Assembly (NCBI GenBank): GCA_963978895.1
Contig: OZ022238.1
Span: 26,233,617-26,297,616, forward strand
Reading direction: 5' to 3'
Length of the DNA stretch: 64,000 bases
Origin: Erpobdella octoculata
Lineage: Eukaryota; Annelida; Clitellata; Hirudinida; Erpobdellidae
Shown: positions 36,937-50,319 of the stretch, in pieces
How the letters are laid out: every line of letters starts with the position of its first letter
Position numbering within the stretch: the stretch's first letter is position 1
The notes under the pieces: model-generated
What the model was told of the DNA's origin: nothing
Databases searched by the model: none
What the model saw: only the letters and a program-made list of their open reading frames with translations
Translations under genes and position numbers: made by a program

Positions 36937-37383
36937 TTATACAATACAGTCATACAAATAGAGAGATTGTTATTTGTCAAGAAAATATTATATAATAAGA
37001 AAAAATGTTTTACCTTGTGGAATGTCCGGTATTAAAATTGTCCTGAGGTCTGGATCGGGGTTTACTGGAAAAAATGTTCAGTGTGTTGAAAAATGTGGTA
37101 CATTCATATATACACTAGATATAACACGTCAAAAATCCCATATTTTTTTGCTTTTTCGAGCTGTTAGATATTAAATAAAAAACTTGCTTCTGTTCTACTA
37201 TTATTATAGGAAGTTCAATCAAGTCAAGAATTTATTTGTTGTAAGTTGTTAAATATCGTAAAAACCACTATATTTTATACAACTCATTCGTATAACAGCT
37301 TCAATATCTTGCAATGTTTTTCTATTTAGCAATAAACCCAGCATAATGTTTGATGCAATCTACCTTGGTTTTTTAATACATAT
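36937..37383. other. Intronic spacer
   Basis: AT-rich; nothing recognised. Confidence 0.5.
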
Positions 37384-37854
37384 TAGGGATGTCCCTACTG
37401 GGTCTTTTTTGCATACCCGAACCAAAAATTTTGAAAACGTGAAACCCAAACCTCAAATTTAAAAAAATTGAAACTCCAAACCAAACTCGGATTTTTGAAC
37501 AATTGAAATCCAAACCAGAACTTTAAAAAAATTAAAACCCGAACCCAAACCAGAACTTTTGAAAAGTTCAACCAAAAAAATTTTGGAGATGAGAGACCCG
37601 ATCCCGATCCGAATCCGTGTTTTAGAAATTAAAAACCGAATCCCATGTTTTGAAAAACTTAAATTATTGAAAAAGAGCCTTTAAGTATAGTTTTGTCTAT
37701 TGTTTTAACCTTCGAATAGACATTTTGAGAACAATTAAGAATTATGTATTTCATGTTATAGCTACAGAATTCGTTGATAAAAACGTTACGCTTATTTGCA
37801 ATATTCACTGCTGTTAATATGCTGTTTATTTTCACTTAATCCATTTAATCAATC

Positions 37855-37893
<39 letters not shown>

Positions 37894-38149
37894 CGCAAAA
37901 TCCCTCCCATACCCATTTCTAAAGATATGAAAATGGTACTACTCAAGCTCGACCCGAACCCTACCCAAACTCTACCCGAATACGACCCAAACCCGAAAGT
38001 TTTCAATTTTAAAACCCGAGCCCAAATCCAAACTTTTAAAAATAGAAAACACGAATCCAATGTTTGAAAAATAAAAAACCCAAACCCGATTTTTTAAAAG
38101 TCAAACCCAAATCCGAAAAAGCCAAAATGTCAAGCCCATGACATTTCTA
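37384..38149. mobile_element. hAT-like non-autonomous element
   Basis: Starts TAGGGATGTCCCTACTGGG and ends CCATGACATTTCTA, imperfect inverted termini. Inside are AAACCCGAACCC-type subrepeats on both arms and a short (TA)n (37858-37892). No transposase. The target duplication is not clear. Confidence 0.5.
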
Positions 38150-38397
38150 ATATTTATTTTAAGAAATCTATGAATCTGCCATTAATAATTCTTGTAATAA
38201 CAATCTTAGATACAAACTTTTTTATCTTTATTCAAGTGTACAATTGCATAATAACTTTTATTACACGCTCACACGCACTCGTTTTTATCAAAGTATGGCC
38301 GCGTTAAGCAGAATTGCTAACATACATACCATACATACAGAAATCAGAAATTAATTATGTATGTTGATATATAAAGATATAGAAAGATATTTATAAA

Positions 38398-38500
38398 CAG
38401 TGTTGGAGAAGTTACTTTGAAAATGTAACTAGTTACAGTTACAAGTTACAAAGATTCAAATGCAACTAGTTACATTGCAGTTATTTTAATTGTGAGACGT
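38398..38500 (+). repeat. DNA-transposon terminus (GTTAC/GTAAC palindromes)
   Basis: CAGTGTTGGAGAAGTTAC followed by AACTAGTTACAGTTAC resembles the terminus of hAT-type elements with subterminal GTTAC repeats. The other end was not found. Confidence 0.45.
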
Positions 38501-38837
38501 GTTGTTCCAGTACTGCCATTTTGTGCAATAAGTGGCAGTAAAAATTAATGTATGTTAACTTTTAAAGAAAAACACAAAAAATTTTTCAAAACACCAAATG
38601 CAATTTATTGAAAAAATCGCAAAAAATAAAATTCAAATTTGCTTATTGGTTCTTAAAAGAAGCTGTTCTTCAAATTTGTCATCACTAAAGCGATTTCGTC
38701 GTGGAGTGAGAATCTGAACCCCATGTTAAAAAGTCTTTCTGTTATTAGTACTAAATGAAATTGTATTGTGAATATTTTACGTTTGCCAAAATAATAATTA
38801 CTTAAAAGCACTGCTGACAATAAATGAATATTTTCAG

Positions 38838-39505
38838 GTGATTTGCTGTTTGACGACAGTCTCATCAGAAATCTCAAATTTGTTCAGAAACATCTAGAAG
38901 ATCCTCTCCATAATAACGTTTTACTCGTTGGCAGAAGAACGGAAGTTTTCATGTACAAAATGGCTGTTTCAACTCTAGCATCACAACGACCTTCAACTTC
39001 TAGTTTTTCAGTGACCTTGACAGCCACTAAGCCCCTTAAATCTGCAATCCATTTGGATCAACCATTTTATGTTCCACAACTAACGAAAGATTATATTAGA
39101 CGTTTTGAAAAATCAAATCTTAAAAAAGAAGCCAAAGGCGCAAGCTTGGCAGGCATTTTTGCCATTGATTATTTTTTCTTTACCAGAGAAAATTGTTCAT
39201 TTAATTGGTCAGCCATTCCTGACATAGTAATTGGTCGAGTAGCATTTGATCAATATTTGATTGCTATGGCTATCAAATTTAACACTAATCTAATTGATCT
39301 TACTAGATCAATGCTGGTTGTTCATCTTGCTAAGCCAAGAGGTCAGGCAACAAAACGTTTGGATAAGAATTATAACTTGAATGTAATTGGACATGGTTTC
39401 CCATATAACGATGGCTTAACAAGTAAAACCCATTTTTACGTTGAACAAAATAAAAATCTGACTTTTCATCTTGTACATCGTTTCAACAAAACCATTTATG
39501 TATAA
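38838..39505 (+). CDS. Glycosyltransferase-like protein, exon 2 (3' exon)
   Basis: The acceptor TTTTCAG precedes GT GAT TTG CTG, continuing exon 1 as ...NGDLLFDDSL. The domain continues with VLLVGRRTEV, then FAIDYFFFTRE, IPDIVIGRVAFDQYLI and IDLTRSMLVVHL, and ends at TAA (39503-39505). GR-x-AFDQYLI and the preceding aspartates resemble the conserved carboxyl part of the GT-A-like family that also contains exon 1. About 222 residues are encoded. The frame is clean, in contrast to everything around it, which argues for selection. Function is inferred from family likeness only. Confidence 0.75.
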
Positions 39506-40651
39506 TTGTTAATATTTTTGTATTTAAGTGAGGTTTTTATTTTTTATTTGGAAAATTTAATATATTTTTTCATTATTTTTAGTTGAATATATAATTAAAT
39601 GTAACACGCTCCTGGTTGAAATATTTTGTAAAATAATGTCATGTTATTACGTAACTTGATTAGCTTAGATTTATGAGATATACATAAATTCTTTGAGATT
39701 TTAATTAATATTTTTAAATGATTGAATTGTTGTTTAAAATAATGGCATGTGATTACGTAACTAAAGTAATCTATCTCTTAAAAATAACATCAATTTTAGC
39801 TGCTTAGAAAACATTTTTGTAAGCAAGCTCTTAGAGTTTTAATATTAGAAGTTAGTATCCATGTCTAGATAACTCTTTTTTCAATCTTATGGTGAATTTA
39901 TCTGCTACCGAACTGTCATATAAACTATTCCTGATGTCCATCACCATAGAACTAAAAAAGCTTTTTTATTGTATTCATTCTTTAAATTTTTGATATGAGT
40001 TTCACTGTTGTTTTTGTTTTTCAATTTCCAACATTTACTTCACTGCCGGTCTTACCTGCTTGCTTGTAGACAAATCTTGAAAGTGACGATTAACAATTTC
40101 AAATGCAGCTGGAACATGGAATTAAATTTTTTTCCTAAAAATTTACTTTTTTTCAATTTTAAAATGTTTCTTAAAAAATTTTAAGTTCAATTTAAAAAAA
40201 ATGTTTTATCTATGTTTTAGGAAGCGAATCTAAAATATGAGGAATTTGCAAATAAAACAAATAAAACTGTTTTTCGGTTTATCTATTTTTTTTCTGGTGG
40301 TCGAATCTTCAGAGTACATATTAACGCATTCAATCAAGTTGAAGTTTGAACTAGTAATAATGCTAGTGTTATTTAAGTTTTGACTTTAATTTCAATTTCA
40401 GTTTCAATTTCAATTAACGGAAATAAGCTCTAATTCCGTTTTCATTTCTATTTTTGAGCCTATTTAATTTCAATTGTAATAGTATCAGTTTAAAAAAATC
40501 AATTAAGTTCAGTTTAAATTTCTGTTTCCGTTTTTCAGCATTAGTGTAGTATTGAAACATAAAAGACAATACTATATTTATAATAACAGATATTAAAAGC
40601 GTTTTGGACGCAATGTAAATAAATCAAAATAAATAAAACTTTAAACAGTCA
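39506..40651. other. 3' flank, AT-rich, no gene seen
   Basis: Probable 3' UTR and flank. A sequence near 40050-40100 (CTTGCTTG...CTTGAAAGTGAC) has a relative near 56385-56430. Confidence 0.5.
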
Positions 40652-40868
40652 ACATGTATGTATGTATGAATGTATGTATGTATGTATGTATGTATGTATG
40701 TATGTATGTATGTATGTATGTATGTATGTATGTATGTATGTATGTATGTATGTATGTATGTATGTATGTATGTATGTATGTATGTATGTATGTATGTATG
40801 TATGTATGTATGTATGTATGTATGTATGTATGTATGTATGTATGTATGTATGTATGTATGTATGTATG
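40652..40868 (+). repeat. (TATG)n microsatellite
   Basis: TATG array ending exactly at the outer end of a gypsy LTR. Confidence 0.97.
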
Positions 40869-41168
40869 TGTGGTCGTCAAGACCACGCTTTCTTTATCAG
40901 GAGACTTTAAAGTCGTTTTTTAAAGTTTTATTAAAACTGAACCAACAACAAAAATAAACAATTCTACAAGAGCCGACAATGTCGAAACGAAATGGAAACA
41001 AAGTTCGAAGTCGAGGCTTAGCTAATAAATATGGCGGACAACGAGAACGACGAGAGCGACGAGAACAACGAAGAAGAAGTCGCGCAAGGGGAATAGGTGC
41101 AAAGGTTGCCACTGGCTAGCGCGAGCTAAGGCGCGCTCACCTGTAACAACCGTGTGCGGCTTACTACA
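40869..41168 (-). repeat. 3' LTR of a minus-strand gypsy element
   Basis: On the minus strand it starts TGTAGTAAGCCGCACACGG after a purine tract (GCGGGGGGAC, 41174-41183), has AATAAAAC near the end and finishes GACCACA. About 300 bp. Its outer end meets (TATG)n. Confidence 0.72.
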
Positions 41169-41250
41169 ATAGTCCCCCCGCAGATGGCGGAGCCAATGAG
41201 AAGGAAAAATAGTAACGCATAAATAAATTACACGACAGAACAGAAAAGTT

Positions 41251-42200
41251 TTATTCAGCAAATCTAACACGACGCTGAGATCGTTTAATCGACTCTTGCT
41301 GTTCTTTAGGATGATCTATAATGTCCGAAGATAAATTTGCAAATGGTTTCGAACGAACAGTATATTTACGGATATGTGCCAATTTAACACGATCACGCGT
41401 CACAATCGATACTTCATCATCGGGCATCTTAATTTTTACAATTTTGTCGTTACAATCTAAAACCTCAAAAGGACCTTGATAAGGTGACTCGAGAGGACGA
41501 CGCACGCGATCAATCCGAACAGACACAAAATCGCTTTTATTCAAAGTAACATCATGTAATAAACGAGAAGACGTGTGATGGCCACCTTTAGACAATGAAG
41601 AAAAACCTATGTCCGACATACACTGCGATAAAAGCAAAACTAACTCAGGCATCCTCAACGCAGAGCGCGTCGAGGAAGCAGAAAAAAATGTGTGCGGCAT
41701 AAGAGGCGAAGTTCCAGTAACAGTTGTAAAAAGACAAATACCATGTTCATTTGGCAAACAACGAAGTGCCAGCAGAACAGAGGGCAACGCGATCAACCAA
41801 TCATCTTGCCGAGCCTGTAAAGCATTCTTTAATGTGCGATGAAATTGTTCAATCATACCGTTTGATTGATGGTAATAAGCTGTAGTTCGTAAACAATGAA
41901 AACCGATAAAAAAAGATGAGTCATGGGTTCGGACTCAAATTGACGACTTCGGTCCGTTACAATATGAAACGGAACACCAAAACGAGAAACCCACGAAGTC
42001 AGAAAAACATCGGCAATAGATTCAGCTGTAATGCTAGAGGCTGGTGTACCTCAAACCATCAAGTTGCTCGGTCTATCATGGTGATAAGATATCGCTTTTC
42101 GGATGGATAAGATGAAAGGGTATATTTCGAAGGCTTCAGAGGTCCAACAATATTTATGTGAACTGTTTGGAACCTATCGGAAGCTGGAAACTGCATATGC
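41251..42200 (-). pseudogene. gypsy integrase fragment
   Basis: The minus strand reads an integrase core: HINIVGPL (about 42150; the family has Asp in place of the Asn), IVTDRSRQFES (second Asp kept), then a stop and frame break near 41870, followed by MIEQFHRTLKNAL (catalytic Glu kept). A clean 200-codon carboxyl part follows, with GGHHTSSRLL and RVDRVRRPLESPYQGPFEVL, ending at 41251. RT and upstream regions are absent. The LTR follows directly. Confidence 0.8.
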
Positions 42201-42345
42201 TGCACTTAAGTTTTGTTGTGCTTGAAGACTTTTGATTTCTTGCAGTTGATACATTCTCGAACCCACTATGGACGTGTTTTTTCATGTTGGGCAAAAATTA
42301 TCGTTCGGTCACCAGTTTTGTAGAGCTTTTCACGCCGATTCTAGG

Positions 42346-42510
42346 ACTGTTCATCAAAGGACGATTCATCAAAGGACTGTTCACCAAGGACTATTCATCA
42401 AGGGACTATTCATCAAGAGACTATTCATCAAAAGACTATTCATCAAGAGGACGGTTCATCATAAGGACTGTTCATCTAAAGACTATTCATCAAGAGAACT
42501 ATTCATCAAA
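42346..42510 (+). repeat. 15-bp minisatellite (GGACTGTTCATCAAA type)
   Basis: About 11 imperfect units of GGACTATTCATCAAG. An inverted array of the same unit lies at 59214-59397. Confidence 0.9.
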
Positions 42511-42874
42511 TTTTGAAGCCACTCAGCATCCTTTATAAATATATACCCAAGATATTTTCAGCGTAAAGTAATTTGATGTATTTTTAAAAGACAGTTCTTC
42601 ATCTTTGATAAAATAAATTTCAAACATATCAGTAATTTAAAAAAAATATTGATGGCAACCAGGGTTGTTAAGAGCGGTACTATTGGCTGACAAAATCGTT
42701 GATGACAGCGCCGCTACATTTTTTAGCTGTTCTCAGCGCTATTCGCTACCGCAACTTTTATTAAAAAAACAAAATAGGTTTTTTATATCAATTAAATGAG
42801 TTCCAATGTATTTAGATTTTATTTGAAGTTTGCATGAAATCTGAGTCTGGTTGATTTATCGACGATCCGGACAA

Positions 42875-43290
42875 GCGTAAGCGTCTCTTTGAAATGACCT
42901 TTCCTGACCTCGCTAAAGCGAGCGTGTTCGTCTCTTTGAAGTGTGGCAGAAGTGGTATACCGGGTGTTAGTGATGTTTTGAGGTGTATGGTATCTGGCTG
43001 TTTGAGTGTGTATATACTCACAGTTTGTACGAACAGTTGAAAGCAGTTTTTTTGAAACTTATTATTCAATTGTCTTTTGCTCGTTTGATCTTAAGATCTT
43101 GACGTTATTTCTTGTCCAGTTATTTTATTTACGGTATGTGACAAATAAAATTGTTGTATATTACAACCATGTCTTCTACAAGCTTGCTGATTGCTCGAGG
43201 CAAAAGTGTCTTTGAAGCGTGGCCCCTTGGTGTTAAACGACCGATGCCAGATTTGACATAGCGGGCATGTGTGATGCTTTGACGTGCCTC
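42875..43290 (-). repeat. Dispersed repeat D, copy 1
   Basis: It matches 58345-58765 over about 400 bp (CGCTAAAGCGAGC, TGTGGCAGAAGT, GAAAGCAG, CGTGGCCCCTTGGTG). In copy 2 the minus strand has a short open frame with CPLCQIWH and CRRHGC, perhaps a zinc-finger remnant. The family is unknown. Confidence 0.6.
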
Positions 43291-43338
43291 TTTATCTGAG
43301 TCAACGAACTAAAATTTTTGAATCATAAACAACCGTTA

Positions 43339-44856
43339 AGGGAGAACCGTACTGAATGGCCACTGTACTGAACGCCACTGAGTTTTCTCATTTGTTAAAT
43401 TATTTTTCACACCCATTCCTTTTTTAAAATGTGTATATATATATGAACTTTTTGTTCAGTGTTGTTTTGTCTCTCGTGTATTTCGTTCAGCATTTATAGA
43501 GCTTTTTGTCTTTTCGCAAGAAAAAGTGAAAACGAGTCAGGCCAGAACTATTCTATTCTCATTAAATATTAAAGGTTATATTTTTTAAGATATTTTTGTA
43601 AATAAAGAGATGTATGATTAATATTTTAATCTAAATTTTGGATGTCTAAAATTATTATTTTGCTCGTAGCATAATAAAATGCTCGTACATCTCGGTTCGT
43701 ACTGAATGGCCACTGTATGGTCGTACTGAATGGCCATAGTCATTCAGTATTGCTGAATGTTTAAATTTTCATAAATGTGTTGAGGTTCATTATTGATCAA
43801 AATTTTAATGTAATAGAATAAAATTGTTTAATATATTCAAGACATATACATATTAATCACTACTTAATAATGTTTTATGACTTTTATGGTTATGTTTCAG
43901 AATGAGAAACCGAGTATCTACAGCTTTGAAGGGGGATGGTCTCAAAAAAACATGGAAAGAGCAGTAGAAGATGTTTTGAAAGCTTGCTTGTCAGTTAAAT
44001 CTGCAACTGAGCAGCAGAAAAAGATTTGAGGAGATCCAAATTTAAGACATCAAAACTTGCAGCAAGAAGAAATATTTTGAAAAGCTTCCCAGACATCGGG
44101 CCTGACAGGGAATCATCATCTACATATATGGCCACCAGTAAAGATGCTCATTTTGCCCTTGACAACACTAAGATAAAAATAGGGAATTGGTGTATTTTTG
44201 AATATGTTTTTGATTCAAAAACCTATTATGTAGCCAGAATCATGGAAGTTAAAGGCGATAAAGTTTTTGCTGATTTTTTGTAGTTTTTGTACAAAGATAA
44301 AGACATCGAACAGGTCAAATTTAAGTCTTGGGATAAAGATATTTGTGAGGCAGATTTAGATCAATTTGTTGTGAAACTTGGAGATTCAATCCTTCAAAAT
44401 TCCAAGAAAAGAAATGGGCATATCAAATTTTCTTTTGACCTTTCATCATATAGTATTGGATTTTAGGCTACTACTTTTTAATAAAATGACAAAATGCTTT
44501 TATGATTTTTTAATTAACATTAATAAAGACTTGTCTGTGAAATAAAACATTTTGGCTTACTATTTGGTGAGAAATGTGTCTTCTATAATAAAAATTGCAT
44601 GAGTGGCTAGGGGGTGGCCATTCAGTACTACCAGGTTGTACTGAATGGACACCCAGAAATTTTAGGAGAGGTTGCGTCATTTATCGTTTTTTATAAAAAA
44701 TTTTTAATTTGAAAAATTTTAATAGGCGGTTTTAGTAGTGAAATGTATTTGCTTTCATTATGTGAAAAAAGTTTAATTCTATCAATTATAGTTTTTTTGT
44801 ATGATTGATTTGAATAAAAGTGTAAAATTGTGTGGCCATTCAGTACTACTCTCCCC
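43339..44856 (+). mobile_element. pogo-like DNA transposon, TA target
   Basis: Inverted termini AGGGAGAACCGTACTGAATGG and its counterpart ...CCATTCAGTACTACTCTCCCC, flanked by TA (43337-43338 and 44857-44858). GTACTGAATGGCCA is repeated inside both ends. It encodes an amino-terminal DNA-binding part and a carboxyl part but no catalytic core, so it is non-autonomous. Confidence 0.75.
43911..44466 (+). pseudogene. Transposase remnant with core deleted
   Basis: The first part (to about 44029) reads IYSFEGGWSQKNMERAVEDV, like the helix-turn-helix of pogo/Tigger-type transposases. A frame change follows. The second part (44026-44466) has IGNWCIFEYVF and YYVARIMEV, a small beta-rich domain seen at the carboxyl end of some related transposases, interrupted by TAG at 44281-44283. 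The DDE catalytic region that should lie between is missing. Confidence 0.6.
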
Positions 44857-44858
44857 TA

Positions 44859-45693
44859 CGCTCAATCTTGTACTTTCTATTTAATTTTTTATTAATAATT
44901 TTGTTTATTACAACAACACTAACTTTCACATAAAATCGATTTTGATTAATTTTAATTGATTTAAGGTAGGCAGTCCCACAGTTAAAAATCGCATGAAGAC
45001 GTACGAGTTTGAGTTGAGCCGTTTTTTAATTCGATAATTCAGGCGTCTATATAGTCTTTATGTCAGGAGACTCGTAAAAAATGCGGGCATTCAACGAGGC
45101 CAATGAATACACTTGGCCACGCTTACTAACCTAGATTTGATCACCACAGACAAACTAACTAACAAACCAACAAACAGAGAGACGATTGAAGATAAATAAA
45201 AGCATTTAAAAAAAAGAATTTGAAGGGATGCCTAACTTCTGCCGTCTGATTTTCTCATTTTTCCAAAATTTATAATTTATAAACCAAATCAAAATTAACA
45301 TTTTGTCCACTTGTGAGATAAAATTTAACTCTCATTATTTTTTTTAATACGACAATTTAAATAGCGCCGTATGCAGCAGAAGCCGCTTAAAGGGTGCTTT
45401 ACAATGTTGGCAACTTGCAGTTAAGACTAACAACGTAATGTGGTGCTTACATATATACGTAATATAAAAATATATATATATAATATAAATTTAGAAAATA
45501 TTTTAATATATGCCTTTTCCTATAATTGCATCTTATTGTTTTTCCAAAGTGTTAAAATGTTTAAAAAAATATTCTAAATAGCTTACGACCTATCCTCAGA
45601 CCTACCAAGTAAAATTAGGTCGTAGGCTAGTTAGAATATTTAAAAAAAGTTATTTTGGAAAAACAAAGGACAAACAGACAGACAGACAGTCGG

Positions 45694-45697
<4 letters not shown>
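44859..45697. other. AT-rich spacer
   Basis: No gene seen. 45150-45210 (AACAAACAGAGAGACGA, ATAAATAAAAGCATTT) resembles the inner part of the H3 Helitron at 49440-49500. Confidence 0.45.
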
Positions 45698-45763
<66 letters not shown>

Positions 45764-45764
<1 letters not shown>

Positions 45765-46329
45765 TAGCAGAGGTACCCGGCGTTGCCCGGGGTTTTTAAA
45801 GGTTTTTCTAATGCTTGTCTCTCACGCTCCCGTTTCCTTCCCCGCTTGTTTTCCCGCTCCCGGTCGCTTTCCCGTTCCTGCTTGCTCTCCCGTTCTCGGT
45901 CGGTTTTTCGCTCCCGGTCGCTCTCCCGTTCCCGGTCGGTTTTTCGCTCCAGGCCTTTTTTCCGCTCCCAGACGCTTTTGCGTTTCCGGTTTTATCCCCG
46001 CTCCCGGTCGATTTCCCGTTCCAGGTCGCTTTCCCGCTCTTGCTCGCTGTCCTGCTCCCGGTCACTTTCCCGCTCCCGGTCACTTTTCCTCTCCCGGTCG
46101 CTTTTCCGCTCCCGGTTGTTTATATATATATAGTTCCCGCTCGCTCAGCTGCTCCGCTCCACTCATTTTGTGACGGATTTCAAATTTTTTTCTCTATATT
46201 TGATTCCCCTTGACTTTCAAGGTTGTATGAAAATTTCATTACGATCGGATGAATGGTGTAGCAATGCATAAAGGACATACATACATACATACATACATAT
46301 ATACATACAAACATTCATTTATATATATA
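45764..46329 (-). mobile_element. Helitron H2, copy 1 of the cluster
   Basis: The inverted end CTAGCAGAGGTACCCGG then CGTTGCCCGGGG at 45764 abuts (TA)n (45698-45763). Minisatellite units CCCGCTCCCGGTCGC follow, then the H2 phrases TTTGTGACGGATTTC and GCAATGCATAAAGGAC and (CATA)n. Long Ser/Arg-rich open frames are artefacts of the 18-bp units. Confidence 0.8.
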
Positions 46330-46331
46330 TA

Positions 46332-46770
46332 CTAGCGGGGTTACCCGGCGTTGCCCGGGGTTTTTAGAGGTTTTTCTAATGTTTGTCTCTCTCGCTCCCG
46401 TTTCCTTCTCCACTTTCCCGTTTTCGTCGCGTTCCCGGTCGCTTTTCCGCTCTCGGTCGTTTTCCAGCTCCCGGTCGCTTTCCCGCTCAGAAGTCTTGTT
46501 ATCGATTTTCTCTCTTGCTCGCGTTTCCTTCCAAGCTTGCTCTCCCGTTTCCAGTCGCTTTCCCGTTCCCGGTCGCTTTCCCGTTCCCGGTCGCTTTCCC
46601 GTTCCCGGTCGCTTTCCCGTTACCGGTCGCTTTCCCGTTCCCGGTCATGCTTGCTCTCCCATTCCCGGTCACGGTTGCTCTCCCGTTCCCGTTCCCGTTC
46701 ACGCTCATTTTCTCTTTTCCATTCTTTCATAACTTCTGTTAGCCTATAAAACGTAAAATAGATTTGCTAA
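46332..46770 (-). mobile_element. Helitron H2, copy 2 of the cluster
   Basis: The inverted end CTAGCGGGGTTACCCGG then CGTTGCCCGGGG sits directly against copy 1, in the same orientation. Its body is the CGCTTTCCCGTTCCCGGT minisatellite. The 5' region is reduced. Confidence 0.78.
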
Positions 46771-46779
46771 GACTATATA

Positions 46780-47153
46780 TATATATATATAAATATATGA
46801 ATGTTTGTGGGTTAGTTCGTCTATTATAGAAATGGGAAAGCGATCCGGAACGGACAGCGAGCGGGAACGGAAAAGCAAGCGTGAGCGGGAATGGGAGAGC
46901 AAACATGAGCGGGAACGGGACAGCGACCGGGAACGGGAAAACGACCGGGAGCGGGAAAGCGACCGGGAGCGGGAAAGCGACCGGGAGCGGGAAAGCGACC
47001 GGGAGCGGGAAAGCAACCGGCAGCGGGAAAACGACCGAAAACGGGAAAGCGAACAGGAGTGGGAAAGCAGGTGGGAAAGGAAACGGGAGAGAAAGAGACA
47101 AACATTAGAAAAACCTCTAAAAAACCCGGGCAACGATGGGTATCTCCGCTAGT
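46780..47153 (+). mobile_element. Helitron H2, copy 3 of the cluster
   Basis: Opposite orientation: AATGTTTGTGGG near the start, GGGAGCGGGAAAGCGACC units, end CCCGGGCAACGATGGG...CCGCTAG (47150-47153) before T. The hairpin is mutated. Confidence 0.75.
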
Positions 47154-47154
47154 A

Positions 47155-47425
47155 CATACATAAACACACACACAGACACACATACATGCACATACATACA
47201 TACACACATACATACGCACATACATATATATATAGTTCCCGCTCGCTCACCCGCTCCGCTCCGCTCATTTTGTGACCGATTTCAAAAAAAAATTCTCTAT
47301 ATTTGATTCCCCTTGACTCTCAAGGTTGTGTGAAAATTTCATTACGATCGGATGAATGGTGTAGCAATGCATGAATAACATACCTATTTACATACATACA
47401 TACATACATACAAACATTCATTTTT
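47155..47425 (-). mobile_element. Helitron H2, 5' half with imperfect (TATG) core
   Basis: Contains the imperfect CATA/CACA core shared with 28464 and 54303, then CATTTTGTGACCGATTTC, TTGATTCCCCTTGACTCTC and GTAGCAATGCATGAA, and a minus-strand start TCTATATATATAAAAATG at about 47423-47430. Confidence 0.75.
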
Positions 47426-47430
47426 ATATA

Positions 47431-48960
<1,530 letters not shown>

Positions 48961-49100
48961 AAGATACACTTGTCAGGTGGTCCAGTAGAGCGACCCCTGA
49001 CAATGACAATCAAAACAACCACCATACCCCCAAACAACGTCACTATCATCACCACAACCACTGAATCAGTGTTGGGCTAAGGAGGCAGAATATATATATA
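48961..49100 (+). repeat. CAA/ACC-rich repeat, copy 1
   Basis: GACAATCAAAACAACCACC...AACAACGTCAC...GTTGGGCTAAGGAGGCAGAA then (TA)n. A second copy is at 50098-50310. Confidence 0.75.
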
Positions 49101-49545
49101 CTAGCTGACCCAGCAAACGTTGTTTTGTCTTTTAAATTATTTTGGTTTGTTTACTAAGAGTTTAATGTAAACAAGTAAATTAAAAACGAGTTTTTAAAAC
49201 CCAATGCTTTTATATGTAATTAAAACACAAATTTTGCAATCAATATTTTCTTATATTACTCTTTTATTTTATATTAAAGTCGAAATATCTTAATTATATC
49301 GAAATTAATTAAAATTAACTAAATTAATTGACTTATTGTAAAACTAATAATTGAATATTGCATTGTCTTCTATTTTGAGCATGTATGCAAAATTTGAAAA
49401 AAATCTATCATCAGGAAGTGACTCAAAAATTGATTGCAAGATTTGAAACAGACAGAGAAACAAACAGAGACGACGAGTTAATAAAAGCATTTGTAATAAA
49501 AATTATGACAATTTAAAAAAAATCAATCTCGAAAAGCAATCGAGT
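49101..49545 (-). mobile_element. Helitron H3 (CTAGCTGACCCAGC end)
   Basis: The plus strand reads CTAGCTGACCCAGCAAACG, i.e. an inverted end CGTTTGCTGGGTCAGCTAG, another known style of Helitron terminus, inserted at the end of (TA)n. The body includes AGACAGAGAAACAAACAGAG. Its 5' end is unclear. Confidence 0.65.
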
Positions 49546-49700
49546 GTTCAATGTCCGGGGTTTTTGAAAGTTTTTCTATCGTTCTTCTCTCTTGTTCCCG
49601 TTTCCTTCCCCGTTTGCTCTACCGTTCCCATTTGCTCTCCCGTTCCGTTTACTATCCCGTTTCCGCTTGTTTTCATGTTCCGCTTGCTCTCCCGTCAATT
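49546..49700 (-). mobile_element. Helitron H2 3' fragment
   Basis: GTCCGGGGTTTTTGAAAG and CCCGTTTCCTTCCCCG match the H2 3' region without the terminal CTAG. 49701-50097 is AT-rich with a small (TA)n at 49834-49870. Confidence 0.6.
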
Positions 49701-49831
49701 TATCCTTAATGTAAAGTTTTATTTCGCAAGTGACGACAACTAAGTTGATATTTGATGAAAGAAGTTTAGGTTATGACATTTGATTAAATTACTTTTAAAG
49801 GAAACGGTACATTTGTAACAAAGATAAAAAT

Positions 49832-49873
<42 letters not shown>

Positions 49874-50097
49874 AATTCAACCAAAACTAAAGAAACCATT
49901 TTTTAGATATTTTGAACATTTCTGAAATATCCCAAAAATATATTTTCTATCGATCCAGTGCTAAAAGAATGATTTTCATGAAAAAAATGTTTCTCCCAAG
50001 GTAAATCTAGAATTCAGTAGTTATTATTTGGTACATTACAGCATTATATTACAGATTTGTTTGACCAGCTTATAAAGCTGAAATTTGTGGTGTTAAG

Positions 50098-50310
50098 TTG
50101 CCATCTTACCAGCAAGCATTTGGACATTTTCTCACCAACACTGTCAGTATCACCACCAACAACGCAACCACCGTTTTCATCACCACCCTCATCCCAAACA
50201 TGACAATCAAAACAACCACCATACCCACAAACAACGTCACCATCATCACCTCGACCACTAAAATCAATGTTGGGCTGAGGAGGCAGAATATATATATATA
50301 TATATATATA
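50098..50310 (+). repeat. CAA/ACC-rich repeat, copy 2
   Basis: Same phrases as 48961-49100 (GACAATCAAAACAACCACC, GTTGGGCTGAGGAGGCAGAA), again followed by (TA)n. Confidence 0.75.
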
Positions 50311-50319
50311 TTAGTAATT

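Noticed and set aside
42346..42510. CRISPR-like array
   Set aside because: Units are contiguous 15-bp repeats without unique spacers, in a eukaryotic context.
45655..47225. Ser/Arg-rich and SGKATG-type open frames
   Set aside because: They arise from the 18-bp GGGAGCGGGAAAGCGACC minisatellite of Helitron H2 and are open in several frames at once.
49060..50310. Thr-rich open frame in the CAA/ACC repeat
   Set aside because: Low-complexity repeat present twice; no conserved frame between copies.
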